Below are positions 55,024 through 63,865 of a stretch of DNA of 64,000 nt, piece after piece. How positions within the stretch are numbered: position 1 is the stretch's first letter; the number at the start of each line of letters is the position of its first letter. Source of the DNA: Mycobacterium paraseoulense (GTDB taxonomy: Bacteria; Actinomycetota; Actinomycetes; Mycobacteriales; Mycobacteriaceae); contig NZ_AP022619.1 of the NCBI RefSeq assembly GCF_010731655.1, positions 310,001 to 374,000 on the forward strand, given 5' to 3'. A program made the translations under genes and the position numbers. Below the pieces are notes generated by a model. The model was not told the DNA's origin. It was given only the letters and a program-made list of their open reading frames with translations, and did not search any database.

Positions 55024-55767
55024 ATGAGCACCATCGAAGACTTTCAGTCGACGTCCTTCGTCGCGCTCCCGCACGACGATCCGACGGTCGCCGAGGCGTG
55101 GGCGTCGAGCCCGCTGGGTGACCCCACGATCGAGGACGGCTCCCTGGTCCGGCCCGCCAAACGTGAGGACTCCCCGGCCACGACCGTGACCGGGAAGCCG
55201 CGCTCGAGGGGAACGAACGCATTGGTGGCCGGGGCCGTGGTCGCGGCGCTCGGAGCGGTTGCCGGGCTCGGCCTGATCCTCATCGACGGGCCGGGCTCCA
55301 AGGCGCACAAGCCTGCCGTCGTGGTTCCGAATTCCAGCGTCGGTTCGGTGACGCCCCAGGCCCCCAGCGCGGTTGCGCCGCCGCCCCTTTCGCCGGCCCC
55401 GCCGCCGGCGGGCAGCCCTCCCGACGCCGCGCAGGTCTCGCCGGGACCCGTCAGCGGTGGGCATGCGCCCGCCGTGATCGCGCCCGCGCCGGTGCCCGCG
55501 GCCCCCGCCCCGGCCGATCCCGGCGCCTCGCCGCCCCCTCCCAACGTGACCGTCAACCTCCCGCCGGTGATCGTGCCCGTGCCCGTCCCGGTGCCTGTGC
55601 CGCCCCAGCAAGGTGGCGGTCAGCAGGGCGGCCAGCCCGCGCCGAGCGGAGGCGGCCACGGGCCGATCCAGTGTTTCGCCTGCCACCCGCCGGTGCCGCA
55701 ACAACCGATCCACCCGCAGCCGATCCACCCGGAGCCGATCCACCCGCAGCCGCTGCAGCATCCCTAG
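55024..55767 (+). CDS. Proline-rich single-pass membrane protein with a CXXCH motif
   Basis: A 247-residue protein of unknown function. It has an acidic N-terminal cytoplasmic segment of about 60 residues, one transmembrane helix (about 65-88), then a long Pro/Ala/Val-rich extracytoplasmic region with PVPVPVPVPP and Gly/Gln stretches. It ends in IQCFACHPPVP, whose C217-x-x-C220-H221 is a c-type haem attachment consensus. This is followed by three tandem IHPxP repeats (15-bp DNA repeat at 55705-55749). The motif could bind haem or a metal, or be coincidental in this low-complexity tail. The ATG at 55024 has GAGGA seven bases upstream; upstream frame extension has no support. It lies between ileS and dinX, where M. 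tuberculosis has no gene that I recall, and converges with the next gene. Confidence 0.72.
   Translation: MSTIEDFQSTSFVALPHDDPTVAEAWASSPLGDPTIEDGSLVRPAKREDSPATTVTGKPRSRGTNALVAGAVVAALGAVAGLGLILIDGPGSKAHKPAVVVPNSSVGSVTPQAPSAVAPPPLSPAPPPAGSPPDAAQVSPGPVSGGHAPAVIAPAPVPAAPAPADPGASPPPPNVTVNLPPVIVPVPVPVPVPPQQGGGQQGGQPAPSGGGHGPIQCFACHPPVPQQPIHPQPIHPEPIHPQPLQHP
55705..55749 (+). repeat. Three 15-bp tandem repeats (PIHPQ/E units)
   Basis: The sequence CCGATCCACCCGCAG occurs three times in a row, with one substitution in the middle copy (GAG for CAG). It encodes the His-Pro tail of the proline-rich protein and may vary in copy number. Confidence 0.85.
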
Positions 55768-55773
55768 CCGCTG

Positions 55774-56307
55774 TTACGTGCGCGATCGCAGCGCGCGGTG
55801 GGCATGCGGCCAGAACGGCATGCCCGCCACGACGGTCGCACCGGTGGCGATGAGTCCGACCGCGACGTCGACGCTCTCGCGGCCATCGCTTGCCCAATAG
55901 ACGTCTTTGAGGTCCAAGAGCAGGGCGAGCTCGTCAACGATCATGGCATTGGCGGCGCCGTACGCGACGGCCGCCGCGGGGTGCCTGCGCTGCTTGTCCG
56001 TCCCGCGCAGGCCCACGCCGCCCACCGCCGCCAGCAGCCCGATGCCGATGTTGTAGTGGTGAAAGTGCTTCCCGCCCATTGACACACCACCACCCGACGG
56101 GCCATGGCCGGCGCGGATCCAGTGTGTGAGTCCCCGCAGTCCGGCGAAGGTGAGGGTGAACGACGCCCAGGCCAGCACCGTGGCCTGTTCACCGGGCTGC
56201 AACCGTTGGTCCCACTGGTGACGCAGCCGCTCCAACCGTGACGTCGGTGGGTCGCCCTGCTCGGTTCCCCGCGTGTGACCGCCCGCCACGGCGCCGTCGG
56301 CGTCCAT
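55774..56307 (-). CDS. Four-helix membrane protein with conserved His/Asp/Glu residues
   Basis: A 177-residue integral membrane protein of unknown function. After a charged N-terminal stretch come four predicted membrane segments: VLAWASFTLTFAGLRGL, YNIGIGLLAAVGGVGL, AVAYGAANAMIVDELALLL and VAVGLIATGATVVAGM. Notable polar residues sit at helix edges: KHFHHYNIGI ahead of helix 2, and DELALLLDLKDVYWASDGRESVD around helix 3. Such His/Asp/Glu clustering suggests metal binding or an intramembrane activity, but no family function is known to me. The ATG at 56307 is chosen; a longer frame upstream would overlap dinX on the opposite strand. It is convergent with the proline-rich gene (6-bp gap) and divergent from dinX (34-bp gap). 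Confidence 0.72.
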   Translation of the reverse strand: MDADGAVAGGHTRGTEQGDPPTSRLERLRHQWDQRLQPGEQATVLAWASFTLTFAGLRGLTHWIRAGHGPSGGGVSMGGKHFHHYNIGIGLLAAVGGVGLRGTDKQRRHPAAAVAYGAANAMIVDELALLLDLKDVYWASDGRESVDVAVGLIATGATVVAGMPFWPHAHRALRSRT

Positions 56308-56341
56308 ACAGTAGGACGCTAGACCAATACCATTTTCAGTT

Positions 56342-57760
56342 GTGGAGTCCCGTTGGGTGCTGCACCTGGACATGGATGCGTTCTTCGCCTCGGTCGAACA
56401 ACTCACCCGGCCGACCCTGCGGGGGCGGCCGGTGCTGGTCGGCGGCCTGGGCGGGCGGGGCGTGGTCGCCGGGGCCAGCTACGAGGCCCGGGTGTACGGG
56501 GCCCGGTCGGCCATGCCGATGCACCAGGCCCGCCGCCTGATCGGGGTGACCGCGGTGGTGCTGCCCCCGCGCGGCGTGGTGTACGGGGTGGCCAGCCGGC
56601 GGGTCTTCGACACGGTGCGCGCGGCGGTGCCGGTCGTCGAGCAGCTGTCGTTCGACGAGGGCTTCGGCGAACCGCCCCACCTCGCGGGCGCGTCCGCCGA
56701 GGACGTCGAGGCGTTCTGCGAGGATCTGCGCCGACGGGTGCGCGACGAGACGGGCCTGATCGCCTCGGTCGGGGCCGGCTCGGGAAAGCAGATCGCCAAG
56801 ATCGCCTCCGGCCTGGCGAAGCCGGACGGTGTGCGGGTGGTCCGGCGCGCCGAAGAGCGGTCGCTAGTGGGCGGGTTGCCGGTGCGGCGGCTGTGGGGCA
56901 TCGGGCCGGTCGCCGAGGAGAAGCTGAATCGGCTCGGCATCGAGACGATCGGCGAGCTGGCCGCGCTGACCGACGCCGAGGCCGCCAACATCCTGGGCGC
57001 GACGATCGGTCCGGCGCTGCACCGGCTGGCGCTCGGCATCGACGACCGCCCGGTCGCCGAGCGGGCCGAAGCCAAGCAGATCAGCTCCGAGTCCACCTTC
57101 GCCGTCGACCTGACCAGCCTGGAGCAGCTGCGTGAGGCGATCGACCCGATCGCGGAGCACGCGCACCAACGTCTGCTGCGTGACGGCCGGGGCGCCCGCA
57201 CCGTCACGGTGAAACTGAAGAAATCCGACATGAGCACGCTGACCCGTTCGGCCACCTTGCCGTATGCGACGACCGAGCCCGGCGCGCTCGTCGCCGTGGC
57301 CCGCCGGCTGCTGCTGGACCCCCGCGAGATCGGGCCGATCCGCCTTCTGGGCGTGGGGTTTTCGGGGCTCAGCGACGTGCGCCAGGAGTCGTTGTTCCCG
57401 GACCTCGATCTGGTGGGCGAGACGGAGGACCATCCCCTGGAAACTGTGGCGACCGCGGCCGAGGCCATGTTCTCGCCGGGGCCCGAGGCGGTCCCGGGGT
57501 GGCGGGTGGGGGACGACGTCACGCATCCCGACCTCGGTCACGGCTGGGTCCAGGGCGCCGGCCACGGCGTCGTCACCGTACGGTTCGAGACCCGCGGCTC
57601 GGGGCCCGGCCCGGCCCGCACGTTCCCTGCCGACACCGCCGAGCTCGCCAAAGCCAACCCGGTGGATTCCCTGGACTGGCCGGACTACCTGGGCGCGCTG
57701 CAGGCCCCGGACGCGAATCCGCCGTCAGCCCCAGCGGGCGATGACGTCGCCGACCGGTAG
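56342..57760 (+). CDS. dinX: DNA polymerase IV, Y family
   Basis: A 472-residue error-prone translesion polymerase. The N-terminal palm begins [14 protein letters not shown] with the metal-binding Asp10. The second catalytic pair is D105-E106 in SFDEGF, where the usual Y-family sequence is S-x-D-E. Then come the thumb with helix-hairpin-helix ([24 protein letters not shown]) and the little finger domain. A beta-clamp-binding motif QESLF (348-352) is present. The C-terminal extension ([19 protein letters not shown] onward) is of the type seen in actinobacterial DinB proteins. The GTG start at 56342 gives the family N-terminus. The gene order dinX-ansA-lspA corresponds to Rv1537-Rv1539. The 3' end overlaps ansA by 36 bp tail to tail. 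Confidence 0.93.
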   Translation: MESRWVLHLDMDAFFASVEQLTRPTLRGRPVLVGGLGGRGVVAGASYEARVYGARSAMPMHQARRLIGVTAVVLPPRGVVYGVASRRVFDTVRAAVPVVEQLSFDEGFGEPPHLAGASAEDVEAFCEDLRRRVRDETGLIASVGAGSGKQIAKIASGLAKPDGVRVVRRAEERSLVGGLPVRRLWGIGPVAEEKLNRLGIETIGELAALTDAEAANILGATIGPALHRLALGIDDRPVAERAEAKQISSESTFAVDLTSLEQLREAIDPIAEHAHQRLLRDGRGARTVTVKLKKSDMSTLTRSATLPYATTEPGALVAVARRLLLDPREIGPIRLLGVGFSGLSDVRQESLFPDLDLVGETEDHPLETVATAAEAMFSPGPEAVPGWRVGDDVTHPDLGHGWVQGAGHGVVTVRFETRGSGPGPARTFPADTAELAKANPVDSLDWPDYLGALQAPDANPPSAPAGDDVADR

Positions 57761-58651
57761 CTTCGCGGCCAGCGCGGCCATCACCAGCACCCGGGCCTGG
57801 GGCGGCCGCAGCCGGGGCACCATCACCGCGCCGGCGGCCGCCATCTCGTGCCCCGGCCCATAGCTCGCACCGACGCGGCCGCCCGGGACGCGGGTGGACA
57901 CCGCGACGGCGATCCCGGCCCGGCAATGCCGGGCCACCGCGTCGACCACCGCGTCGCCGGCGTTGCCCGAACCCAGCGCCTCGAGCACCAGGCCCCGCGC
58001 CCCGGCGGCCACACACGCGTCCATGGCCACGCCGTCGCTGCCCAGGTACGCGGCGACGATGTCGACCCGGGGCGCCTGCGCCGCGCTGAGATCGCCGAGC
58101 TGGGGCCGCGTCTTGGGGCCGGCCAGCGTGACGCCGCCGTCCACCGTGGCGATCAGCTCACCGGCGAAGCCGCTCAGGTCGTCGGTCGCCACCTTGCTCA
58201 GGCCCAGCGGCTGCAGCACCCGGCCGGCCAAGCAGACCAGAACGCCCAGGCCACGGGCGGCGGGGCTGCCCGCCACGGCGAGGGCGGCGCGCAGGTTGGC
58301 CGGGCCGTCGGCGTCGGGGGCGTCGGCGCTGCGCATGGCCCCGGTGAGCACCACCGGGACGTCCCCGGCGTGGGTCAGCTCGAGCCACAGCGCGCTCTCC
58401 TCCATGGTGTCGGTGCCGTGGGTGACCACCACCCCGTCGGCGCCGTTGTCGATCGCCGTCCGCACCGCGCCGCGCATCCGGTCCCAATCGGCCGGCACCA
58501 GCTGCGAGCTGTCCAACGCCAGCACGTCGACGACGTCGACGTCGAGACCCGCCGCCAGGTCGGCCGCGCCGTAGGAGGGCCGGTGCACGCCGTCCGCGTC
58601 GGTGCCGGTCGATATCGTGCCCCCGGTGGCGATGACGGTGAGCCGGCCCAT
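57725..58651 (-). CDS. ansA: L-asparaginase
   Basis: A 308-residue type I/II bacterial asparaginase, which hydrolyses L-asparagine to aspartate and ammonia. The N-terminal motif ATGGTIS carries the nucleophile Thr (Thr12). The second signature THGTDTMEE (77-85) has the catalytic Thr80-Asp81 pair, and the downstream [19 protein letters not shown] region is typical. No signal peptide is visible. The ATG at 58649-58651 gives the family start; longer in-frame extensions would cross the lspA promoter region. It is divergent from lspA with a 70-bp gap and overlaps dinX at the 3' end. In M. tuberculosis AnsA supplies ammonium from asparagine during infection; the same role is inferred. Confidence 0.93.
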   Translation of the reverse strand: MGRLTVIATGGTISTGTDADGVHRPSYGAADLAAGLDVDVVDVLALDSSQLVPADWDRMRGAVRTAIDNGADGVVVTHGTDTMEESALWLELTHAGDVPVVLTGAMRSADAPDADGPANLRAALAVAGSPAARGLGVLVCLAGRVLQPLGLSKVATDDLSGFAGELIATVDGGVTLAGPKTRPQLGDLSAAQAPRVDIVAAYLGSDGVAMDACVAAGARGLVLEALGSGNAGDAVVDAVARHCRAGIAVAVSTRVPGGRVGASYGPGHEMAAAGAVMVPRLRPPQARVLVMAALAAKLPVGDVIARWG

Positions 58652-58721
58652 GGTGAGATCATCGCGCACGCCAACCGCGAACACCGGCCGGCCCGCGTGC
58701 GCATTGGGGGATGATGTGAGA

Positions 58722-59309
58722 GTGCCCGAGGAACCCACAGGATCCACTGAGCCCGTGACCTCGACCGAGAAGGCCGGGGACACCGCGGCCACCCCCCCGG
58801 CGCGGCCGCCGAGGCGGCTGCGCCTGCTGCTGTCGGTCGCGGCGATCGTCTTGGCCCTGGACATCGTCACCAAGGTGCTCGCCGTCAAACTGCTGCCACC
58901 CGGTCAGCCCGTGCCGATCATCGGCGACACGGTGACCTGGACGCTGGTGCGCAATTCCGGTGCCGCGTTCTCGATGGCCACCGGGTACACCTGGGTGCTC
59001 ACGCTGATCGCGACCGGTGTGGTGGTCGGGATCTTCTGGATGGGACGCAGGCTGGTGTCACCCTGGTGGGCGGTCGGGCTGGGCATGATCCTCGGCGGCG
59101 CCATGGGCAACCTGGTCGACCGCTTCTTCCGGGCGCCCGGGCCGCTGCGCGGCCACGTCGTGGACTTCCTGTCGGTGGGCTGGTGGCCGGTGTTCAACGT
59201 CGCCGATCCCTCCGTGGTCGGCGGGGCCATCCTGCTGGTGGTGCTGTCGGTCTTCGGCTACGACTTCGACACCGTGGGCAGGCGCAGGCCGACCAGCGCC
59301 AATGACTGA
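58722..59309 (+). CDS. lspA: Lipoprotein signal peptidase (signal peptidase II)
   Basis: A 195-residue inner-membrane aspartic protease that removes signal peptides from diacylated prolipoproteins. Four hydrophobic segments follow a roughly 35-residue cytoplasmic tail. The catalytic pair is Asp133 (NLVDRFF) and Asp162 (FNVADPS), and VRNSGAAFS is the conserved periplasmic-loop motif. The GTG at 58722 matches the mycobacterial N-terminus ([10 protein letters not shown]); the GGGGGA upstream is somewhat distant. Its last codons overlap the start of the downstream pseudouridine synthase by 8 bp, indicating an operon. Confidence 0.95.
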   Translation: MPEEPTGSTEPVTSTEKAGDTAATPPARPPRRLRLLLSVAAIVLALDIVTKVLAVKLLPPGQPVPIIGDTVTWTLVRNSGAAFSMATGYTWVLTLIATGVVVGIFWMGRRLVSPWWAVGLGMILGGAMGNLVDRFFRAPGPLRGHVVDFLSVGWWPVFNVADPSVVGGAILLVVLSVFGYDFDTVGRRRPTSAND

Positions 59310-60228
59310 CCGCTCCATGCCCGTGCCCGAGGGCCTGGCGGGCATGCGGGTGGATGCGGGTCTGGCGCGCCTGCTGGGGGTTTCCCGCAGCGCCGCGGCC
59401 GCCCTGGCCGAGGGCGGCGGGGTGGAACTGGACGGTGTGCAGGCCGGAAAATCCGACCGGCTGACGGGCGGGGCGTGGCTGCAGGTGCGCCTGCCCGACG
59501 CCCCGCCGCCGGTTCAGAACACGCCCGTCGACATCGAGGGCATGACGATCCTGTACTCCGACGACGACATCGTCGCGGTCGACAAGCCGGCGGCGGTGGC
59601 CGCGCACGCGTCGGTGGGCTGGACGGGGCCGACGGTGCTCGGCGGGCTGGCCGCCGCGGGCTACCGGATCACCACGTCGGGGGTGCCCGAGCGGCAGGGC
59701 ATCGTGCACCGCCTCGACGTGGGCACCTCCGGGGTGATGGTGGTGGCGCTCTCCGAGCGCGCCTACATGGTGCTCAAGCGGGCGTTCAAACAGCGCACGG
59801 TCGACAAGCGCTACCACGCGCTGGTGCAGGGGCATCCGGACCCGTCGAGCGGGACCATCGACGCGCCCATCGGACGGCACCGCGGCGGCGAGTGGAAATT
59901 CGCGGTCACGACGAACGGCCGGCACAGCCTCACCCACTACGACACCATCGAAGCCTTCACCGCCGCCAGCCTGCTCGACGTGCACCTGGAAACCGGTCGC
60001 ACGCACCAGATTCGGGTGCACTTCTCCGCGCTGCACCACCCGTGCTGCGGTGACCTGGTCTACGGAGCGGATCCGAAACTCGCGAAAAGGCTTGGGCTGG
60101 AACGGCAATGGCTGCACGCTCGCGAGCTGTCGTTCGCCCACCCGGCGGACGGCAGGCGGATGGAGATCGTCAGCCCCTACCCGGCGGACCTGCAGCACGC
60201 GCTGGACGTGCTGCGCGCCGAGGGCTGA
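59302..60228 (+). CDS. RluA-family pseudouridine synthase (Rv1540-like)
   Basis: A 308-residue enzyme that isomerises uridine to pseudouridine in RNA, probably large-subunit rRNA as for RluD-like members. An N-terminal S4-like RNA-binding domain (about 15-75, [20 protein letters not shown]) precedes the catalytic domain. That domain carries [13 protein letters not shown] with catalytic Asp139, the KRYHALVQG strand, and [11 protein letters not shown] near the C-terminus. The ATG start lies inside the end of lspA (8-bp overlap), a conserved arrangement in mycobacteria. The exact target uridine cannot be inferred. Confidence 0.93.
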   Translation: MTDRSMPVPEGLAGMRVDAGLARLLGVSRSAAAALAEGGGVELDGVQAGKSDRLTGGAWLQVRLPDAPPPVQNTPVDIEGMTILYSDDDIVAVDKPAAVAAHASVGWTGPTVLGGLAAAGYRITTSGVPERQGIVHRLDVGTSGVMVVALSERAYMVLKRAFKQRTVDKRYHALVQGHPDPSSGTIDAPIGRHRGGEWKFAVTTNGRHSLTHYDTIEAFTAASLLDVHLETGRTHQIRVHFSALHHPCCGDLVYGADPKLAKRLGLERQWLHARELSFAHPADGRRMEIVSPYPADLQHALDVLRAEG

Positions 60229-61005
60229 TCACCCGGGCTTGCGCGCCTCGACGAGCAGCCGCGTGGAGTGCGCGACGAACGGCCCGTCGGCCTCGATGCG
60301 CTCGTGCAGTTCGCGCAGCCGCTCCCGGTAGGCGTCGACAGTGAAGTCCGGCACCGTCCAAATCACCTTGCGCAGGAAGTAGATAACGGCCCCGATGTCG
60401 AAGAACTCGGCCCGCATCCGCTCCATGCGCATGTCGAGGACGTCCATCCCGGCGGCCCGGGCCTGGGCGCTCTGGATGTCGGGGTGCAGCTCGGCCCATT
60501 TCTCCGGCTGCGGCCCGATGAAGTATTCGACCAGCTCGGCCATGGTCGCGGGCCCGATCTGCTGGGCGAAGTAGGTGCCGCCGGGCCGCAGCACCCGGGC
60601 GATCTCAGGCCACCGCACCGCGACGGGGTGGCGGCTGGTCACCAGGTCGAACGCCGCGTCGGCGAACGGCAGCCGCGGCTCGTCCGCCGTGACCACGACC
60701 ACCACGCCGCGGGGGTGTAGGCGTTGGGTCGCCAGGGCCGCGTTGGGCGGCCAGGACTCCGTCGCGGCCATCGTGGGCGGGAACCTTTCGGCGCCCGCGA
60801 GGACCTCGCCGCCGCCGGTGTCGATGTCGCAGGCGGCCGACGCGCCCGCCAGCCGGTGGCTCATCTGGCGCTGGTAGCCCCACGACGGGCGTTCCTCGGT
60901 GGCGCGCCCGTCCAGCCAGGAGAAATCCCACCCGTCGACGGGGGCCGCGTCGGCCTCCGCCACCAGCTCGTCGAACGTGCGGCCCATGCCGAGCATGCTA
61001 GGCAT
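60229..61005 (-). CDS. Class I SAM-dependent methyltransferase
   Basis: A protein of about 258 residues with a Rossmann-type methyltransferase fold. Motif I is degenerate but recognisable (ACDIDTGGGEVLAG). It is followed by an acidic-loop region (VVTADEPRLPFADAAFDLVTSRHPV) and post-motif RVLRPGGTYFAQQIG, typical of small-molecule methyltransferases. The substrate is unknown. The start is uncertain: ATG codons at 61005, 60996 and 60987 are all in frame and none has a clear ribosome-binding site; GRTFDELVAEA probably begins the conserved part. It is convergent with the pseudouridine synthase with zero gap. In M. tuberculosis this spot before glbN holds lprI, so the gene content differs here. 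Confidence 0.82.
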   Translation of the reverse strand: MPSMLGMGRTFDELVAEADAAPVDGWDFSWLDGRATEERPSWGYQRQMSHRLAGASAACDIDTGGGEVLAGAERFPPTMAATESWPPNAALATQRLHPRGVVVVVTADEPRLPFADAAFDLVTSRHPVAVRWPEIARVLRPGGTYFAQQIGPATMAELVEYFIGPQPEKWAELHPDIQSAQARAAGMDVLDMRMERMRAEFFDIGAVIYFLRKVIWTVPDFTVDAYRERLRELHERIEADGPFVAHSTRLLVEARKPG

Positions 61006-61120
61006 GGTTGACGGCGCGCGGCAGACGAATCCGGTGCCGTTCAATTCCAGCGCCGAGATTGCCGCCACGGTCGTGCTTGCGGGCGCGACCACAGCCCTGG
61101 CGGCAACCTCGGCGAACGGG

Positions 61121-61531
61121 CTAGACCGTGGCCGTGTTCGCCTCGCCGGTCGCGATCTCGGGGGCCAGCGGCGCGATCGCGCCGATGATCTCGGTGACCG
61201 TGCCGGAGGGGACCCCGGCGGCGGCGAGCGCGTCGGACAGGTGCCGAGCCACCAGGTTGAAATGATGCATCGTGATGCCCCGCCCCCGATGCACCTGCTT
61301 CATCGGCGCGCCGGTGTAGGGCACGGGGCCACCGAGGGCGGCGGCGAAGAACTCCACCTGCTTGCCTTTGAGGCGGTTCATGTTGGTGCCGGTGAAAAAG
61401 CCTGCGAGTTGGTCGTCGGCAAGCACACGAACGTAAAAGTCCTCGACCACGACTTCGATCGCCTCGTGTCCGCCGATCCGGTCGTAGATCGCGTCCGGCG
61501 GGGGTTTGCGGAAGCGTGCCAGAATTTTCAT
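61121..61531 (-). CDS. glbN: Truncated haemoglobin N
   Basis: A 136-residue group I truncated haemoglobin that converts nitric oxide to nitrate using bound oxygen. Key residues are present at the M. tuberculosis numbering: Tyr33 (B10), Gln58 (E11) and proximal His81 in [13 protein letters not shown]. The N-terminal pre-A segment ([16 protein letters not shown]) needed for fast NO dioxygenation in TrHbN is also kept. Length matches the family. In M. tuberculosis it is followed by lprI in an operon; here the next gene on the same strand is a methyltransferase 115 bp further on, with no lprI. Confidence 0.96.
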   Translation of the reverse strand: MKILARFRKPPPDAIYDRIGGHEAIEVVVEDFYVRVLADDQLAGFFTGTNMNRLKGKQVEFFAAALGGPVPYTGAPMKQVHRGRGITMHHFNLVARHLSDALAAAGVPSGTVTEIIGAIAPLAPEIATGEANTATV

Positions 61532-61816
61532 AAGTTCGATTGGAACATTTCGGCGTTGCCCGTCAGTTAGTTCGCGATCACGCGCGGATGTCTTTGCGTA
61601 ACAAGCGGATTGCCCCCTTTTGACGGTTGCGCCCGTCCGCGCGTGAGGCGCGCGGGCTGCTTTACATGCGCGAAATCTGCATCGACCCGGGGGGCTGATG
61701 CCATAGGTTGGCTTAATGACTCACGTCACATCATTCACACAGCCCCACCAAGCGGTCGTGGCCAGCGGGCGGGCCAGTTGCGGTCGGGGGGCCGACATCA
61801 TCAGGAGCGCAAGCCG
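61532..61816. promoter_or_regulatory. Divergent gap between glbN and the reductase pair
   Basis: This non-coding gap of about 285 bp holds the promoters of glbN and of the downstream SDR genes. Visible elements are a small inverted repeat TGAC-TCAC-GTCA (61717-61728) that could be an operator half-site pair, and AGGAG (61803-61807) as the ribosome-binding site of the next gene. GC-rich self-complementary sequence GCGCGTGAGGCGCGC lies near 61640-61655. No regulator can be named. Confidence 0.4.
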
Positions 61817-62857
61817 ATGAACCTTGGTGACTTAACGAGCTTGGTCGAGAAGCCGCTCGCGAACTTGGTCGAAAAGCCGATCGCGGCGGTGTCCCACATC
61901 GTCAACACCCCCAACTCCGCGGGGCGCTACCGGCCGTTCTATCTGAGAAATCTGCTCGATGCGGTGCAGGGCCGCACGATCGACGAGGCCGTCGGCGGCA
62001 AGACCGTCCTGATCACCGGCGGCTCGTCGGGCATCGGCGAGGCCGCCGCGAAGAAGATCGCCGAGGCGGGCGGCACGGTCGTGCTCGTCGCGCGGACCCG
62101 GGAAAACCTGGAGAAGGTGGCCGACGAGATCCGCGGTGACGGCGGCACCGCCCATGTCTATCCGTGCGATCTGTCGGACATGGACGCGATCGCCGCGATG
62201 GCCGATCAGGTGCTGAGCGACCTCGGGGGAGTCGACATCCTGATCAACAACGCGGGGCGGTCGATCCGGCGATCGCTGGAGCTGTCCTACGACCGGATTC
62301 ACGACTATCAGCGCACCATGCAGCTGAACTACCTGGGCGCGGTCCAGCTCATCCTCAAATTCATCCCCGGCATGCGGGAACGCGGCTTCGGCCACATCGT
62401 CAACGTGTCCTCGGTCGGCGTGCAGACCCGCGCGCCGCGCTTCGGTGCCTACATCGCGAGCAAGGCCGCGCTGGACAGCCTGTGCGATTCGCTGCAGGCC
62501 GAGACCGTCAACGACGGGGTGAAGTTCACCACCGTGCACATGGCCCTGGTGCGCACCCCGATGATCAGCCCGACCACGCTCTACAACAAGTTCCCGGCGC
62601 TGACGCCGGATCAGGCGGCGGGGGTGATCACCGACGCCATCGTGCACCGGCCGCGGCGGGCCAGCTCGCCGTTCGGGCAATTCGCCGCCGTCGCCGACGC
62701 CGTGAACCCGGCGGTGATGGACCGGGTGCGCAACCGGGCGTTCGTCATGTTCGGCGACTCGGACGCCGCCAGAGGCGACGAATCACCAAGCGATTCACCG
62801 CAATTCGATAAGCGCAGCGAGACGTTTGTGCGGGCCACCCGCGGGATACATTGGTGA
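61817..62857 (+). CDS. Short-chain dehydrogenase/reductase, fatty acyl-CoA reductase-like (Rv1543-like)
   Basis: A 346-residue SDR oxidoreductase. The cofactor motif TGGSSGIG lies near residue 73, NNAG follows, a Ser sits in IVNVSS and the catalytic YxxxK is YIASK. The N-terminal roughly 60 residues (MNLGDLTSLVEKPLANLVEKP...) form an extension seen in mycobacterial acyl-CoA reductase-type SDRs. Rv1543 is annotated as a possible fatty acyl-CoA reductase, which by analogy would make fatty aldehyde or alcohol; the substrate is not shown by the sequence. ATG 61817 is chosen for AGGAG nine bases upstream. It is followed 4 bp later by a second SDR gene, clearly an operon. Confidence 0.9.
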   Translation: MNLGDLTSLVEKPLANLVEKPIAAVSHIVNTPNSAGRYRPFYLRNLLDAVQGRTIDEAVGGKTVLITGGSSGIGEAAAKKIAEAGGTVVLVARTRENLEKVADEIRGDGGTAHVYPCDLSDMDAIAAMADQVLSDLGGVDILINNAGRSIRRSLELSYDRIHDYQRTMQLNYLGAVQLILKFIPGMRERGFGHIVNVSSVGVQTRAPRFGAYIASKAALDSLCDSLQAETVNDGVKFTTVHMALVRTPMISPTTLYNKFPALTPDQAAGVITDAIVHRPRRASSPFGQFAAVADAVNPAVMDRVRNRAFVMFGDSDAARGDESPSDSPQFDKRSETFVRATRGIHW

Positions 62858-62861
62858 CATC

Positions 62862-63665
62862 ATGAGCCTTCCGAAACCCGACCTTGACACCACCGTCGTC
62901 ATCACCGGCGCCTCGTCCGGCATCGGCTCCGAACTGGCGCGCGGGCTGGCCCGCCGCGGCTTCCCGCTGCTGCTGGTCGCGCGGCGCCGGGAACGCCTCG
63001 ACGATCTCGCCAACGAGGTGGGCCAGGAATACTCGGTGGCGGTCGAGGTGCTGCCGCTGGACCTCGGCGATCCCAAGGGCCGCGCGAAGTTGGCGGACCG
63101 GTTGCGCGCCGAGCCGATCGCCGGCCTGTGCAACAGCGCGGGTTTCGGCACCAGCGGCGTCTTCCACGAGCTGCCGGTAGAGCGCGAGAGCGAGGAAGTC
63201 ACCCTCAACGCGCTGGCGTTGATGGAACTCACCCACGCGGCCCTGCCCGGCATGGTCGAGCGCGGCGCCGGTGCGGTGATGAACATCGCGTCGATCGCCG
63301 GGTTTCAGCCGGTGCCCTACATGGCGGTCTATTCGGCGACCAAGGCGTTCGTGCAGACGTTCTCCGAGGCCGTGCACGAGGAGCTGCACGGCACCGGGGT
63401 ATCGGTGACGTGTCTGTGCCCCGGCCCGGTGCCGACCGAGTGGGCCGAGATCGCCAACGCCGAGCGGTACAGCATTCCCCTCGCGCAGGTCTCGCCGCGC
63501 GACGTCGCCGAGGCGGCGATCGGCGGGATGCTGGCCGGCAGCCGCTCCGTGGTGCCCGGCGTCGTGCCCAAGGTCGTCAGCACCGCCGGCAGATTCGCAC
63601 CGCGCAGCCTGCTGCTGCCCGGGATCCGGATCGGTAACCGCTTCCGCGGGGGACCCAACCGCTGA
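62862..63665 (+). CDS. Short-chain dehydrogenase/reductase (Rv1544-like ketoacyl reductase)
   Basis: A 267-residue SDR. TGASSGIG binds the NAD(P) cofactor near residue 14, NSAG replaces the common NNAG, and IASIAG carries the active-site Ser. YSATK is the YxxxK motif, followed by PGPVPTEWAE. Rv1544 is annotated as a possible ketoacyl reductase; a step in lipid metabolism together with the upstream SDR is inferred from the operon. The ATG at 62862 is used; upstream in-frame codons overlap the previous gene. It is followed by a large inverted repeat. Confidence 0.9.
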   Translation: MSLPKPDLDTTVVITGASSGIGSELARGLARRGFPLLLVARRRERLDDLANEVGQEYSVAVEVLPLDLGDPKGRAKLADRLRAEPIAGLCNSAGFGTSGVFHELPVERESEEVTLNALALMELTHAALPGMVERGAGAVMNIASIAGFQPVPYMAVYSATKAFVQTFSEAVHEELHGTGVSVTCLCPGPVPTEWAEIANAERYSIPLAQVSPRDVAEAAIGGMLAGSRSVVPGVVPKVVSTAGRFAPRSLLLPGIRIGNRFRGGPNR

Positions 63666-63725
63666 CCGACGCCGGTTTTCGGCCACTCGCGTCACTCGCG
63701 CCCCTGCGCCGGACGACCGACGATC

Positions 63726-63794
63726 TGCCCGCCTCATAGCGACAAATCGTCCACCGGGTGGACGGTGTCGTGGATTGTCGCTATGAGGCGGGCA
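63726..63794. repeat. Large nested inverted repeat after the SDR operon
   Basis: The left arm TGCCCGCCTCATAGCGACAA and right arm TTGTCGCTATGAGGCGGGCA are perfect complements (20 bp each). The roughly 29-bp interior contains a second palindrome, CGTCCAC-CGG-GTGGACG. It lies 60 bp after the SDR stop and 70 bp before the next gene. It may act as a terminator, or be a copy of a small dispersed palindromic element. Confidence 0.85.
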
Positions 63795-63865
63795 CCACGC
63801 CGCATCCCCCCGGAGTGGGGACGGGAGTGGCGGATGTGACGAATCGGCCGCGCTAGGCTCCGTTC

